A stretch of 64,000 nt of DNA, taken from the NCBI GenBank assembly GCA_965603075.1, contig CBFDBO010000009.1:1-64000 (forward strand), in the 5' to 3' direction. Each line of letters starts with the position of its first letter. Position 1 is the first letter of the stretch. Below, one piece after another: positions 63,190 to 64,000 of the stretch. The notes under the pieces are model-generated. The model saw nothing but the letters and a program-made list of their open reading frames with translations, made no database searches and was not told the origin of the DNA. A program made the position numbers and the translations under genes. This DNA comes from JABJOR01 sp965603075. Lineage in GTDB: Bacteria; Pseudomonadota; Alphaproteobacteria; Rhodospirillales; Casp-alpha2.

Positions 63190-64000
63190 ATGGTAAAAAA
63201 TAAAAATTATGACTATATCATTGTTGGGGCCGGGTCGGCGGGGTGTGTTCTGGCCAATCGACTAACGGAAGATGCGAGGATCGACGTACTCTTGGTCGAA
63301 GCCGGCGGCAGTGACCGAAATGTTTTAATCCAAATGCCGGCGGCCTGTGCATTGGCCGCGCGGGACCCACGCTTTGATTGGGGCTATTGGACCGAACCAG
63401 AACCCCATTGTAATGATCGTAAAATTCTAGAACATCGCGGGCGGGTGCTGGGGGGCTCATCGTCCATTAACGGCATGGTCGCCAACCGGGGGAACCGTCG
63501 TGATTATGATGGCTGGGCAAGCGAGAATTTGCCAGATTGGTCTTATTCAAACTGCCTACCTTATTTTAAAAAGATGGAGACCTCGGACAAAGGGGCGAAC
63601 CAGTGGCGGGGTGATAAGGGCCCACAAGTTATAGAGACCTGTAAAGCTGACCATCCGTTGCACCAAGCATTCTTGAAAGCTGGACAGCAATTGGGATATC
63701 CCTTTACTGAAGATCAAAACGGCGAAACCCATCAAGGGTTCCATGTTGCCCAAAGTTTTACCCACAACGGTAGCCGGTGCAGCACCGCGAAGGCTTACCT
63801 GCACCCGGTAATGTCGCGAAAAAACCTGAGCGTGGTGACAAACACCTTAACGCAGAAAATCATTTTTGATGGCAAACGCGCCGTCGGCATTGAAGCCGAA
63901 CGCGAAGGTGAGCACCTTAAATTCTATGCCAGCCGAGAAGTCATTGTCAGCGGCGGCGCCATCAATTCACCACAATTGTTATTACTGTCTGGCGTTGGTG
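63190..64000 (+). CDS. GMC oxidoreductase (choline dehydrogenase-like), partial at window end
   Basis: Starts MVKNKNYDYIIVGAGSAGCVLANRL, the FAD-binding GxGxxG motif, with AAGGA upstream of the ATG. Further motifs: EAGG, GRVLGGSSSINGMVANRGNRRDYDGW, and IVSGGAINSPQLLLLSGVG. 270 codons are within the window, about half of a normal 530-550-residue GMC enzyme; the catalytic His pair at the C-terminus is off the edge. Choline, alcohol or aldehyde substrate cannot be decided. Confidence 0.93.
   Translation, partial: MVKNKNYDYIIVGAGSAGCVLANRLTEDARIDVLLVEAGGSDRNVLIQMPAACALAARDPRFDWGYWTEPEPHCNDRKILEHRGRVLGGSSSINGMVANRGNRRDYDGWASENLPDWSYSNCLPYFKKMETSDKGANQWRGDKGPQVIETCKADHPLHQAFLKAGQQLGYPFTEDQNGETHQGFHVAQSFTHNGSRCSTAKAYLHPVMSRKNLSVVTNTLTQKIIFDGKRAVGIEAEREGEHLKFYASREVIVSGGAINSPQLLLLSGVG

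Overview
The window is 64 kb of gene-dense chromosome from an alphaproteobacterium of moderate GC content. This rests on family content and gene order: yebC-ruvCAB-ybgC-tolQRAB-pal-cpoB-tilS-ftsH-folP in one direction, a 6S RNA between zapA and the 5-formyl-THF cyclo-ligase gene, a TrcR/DUF1013 gene, and DUF1192, DUF1127 and paired DUF465 small proteins. I cannot place it to order or genus from sequence alone. No tRNA, rRNA, prophage, insertion sequence or CRISPR array was seen. A perfect 16-bp parS site at 12731-12746 suggests that the replication origin is not far away.

Layout. 0.3-6.4 kb: lipoproteins (one with TPR and SPOR domains), a tartrate/D-malate dehydrogenase-type enzyme, an acetyltransferase, an AlaX editing protein and a PhzF-type protein. 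6.4-9.4 kb: a MocR/PdxR-type regulator with a palindromic operator region, a DMT exporter and an acetyltransferase. 9.4-13.6 kb: glmM and folP, separated by an oxidoreductase, a methyltransferase and parS. 13.6-26.4 kb: the long minus-strand envelope and DNA-repair block from yebC down to folP. 26.6-36.8 kb: accessory metabolism (NCS2 purine-type permease, PhyH dioxygenase, M23 peptidase, PQQ-type sugar dehydrogenase, cysteine synthase, redoxin, pirin, YmdB, cyclo-ligase).

36.8-41.7 kb: 6S RNA, zapA and a coiled-coil partner, then gap, a 119-aa unknown, a ThiE-like gene, efp and suhB. 41.9-45.3 kb: an operon of an OmpA-like protein, a MotA/TolQ/ExbB-like channel with a coiled-coil tail, and a MotB-like protein with coiled coil plus OmpA domain. 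It looks like a non-flagellar ion-driven machine of unknown purpose. 45.4-51.2 kb: MFS transporter, rpmE, a membrane class III nucleotidyl cyclase with an unusual layout, Hsp20, DUF1192, TrcR. 51.2-58.3 kb: propionyl-CoA synthetase-type enzyme, two DUF465 genes, a degenerate GGDEF protein, purE-purK, a P-loop kinase and a 299-aa unknown. 58.4-64 kb: a compact set of MetE-like methyltransferase, ureohydrolase and HyuA-type hydantoinase/oxoprolinase, then arfB and the start of a GMC oxidoreductase that runs off the window.

Several genes appear to start at TTG with a well-placed GGAG or GGAGG (340, minus-strand 2394, minus-strand ftsH at 15560), plus suhB at 40907 by family N-terminus. Regulatory features with direct sequence support are four rho-independent terminators, the 6S RNA, parS, the MocR operator region, a doubled palindrome upstream of cpoB, and an inverted repeat in the permease leader.
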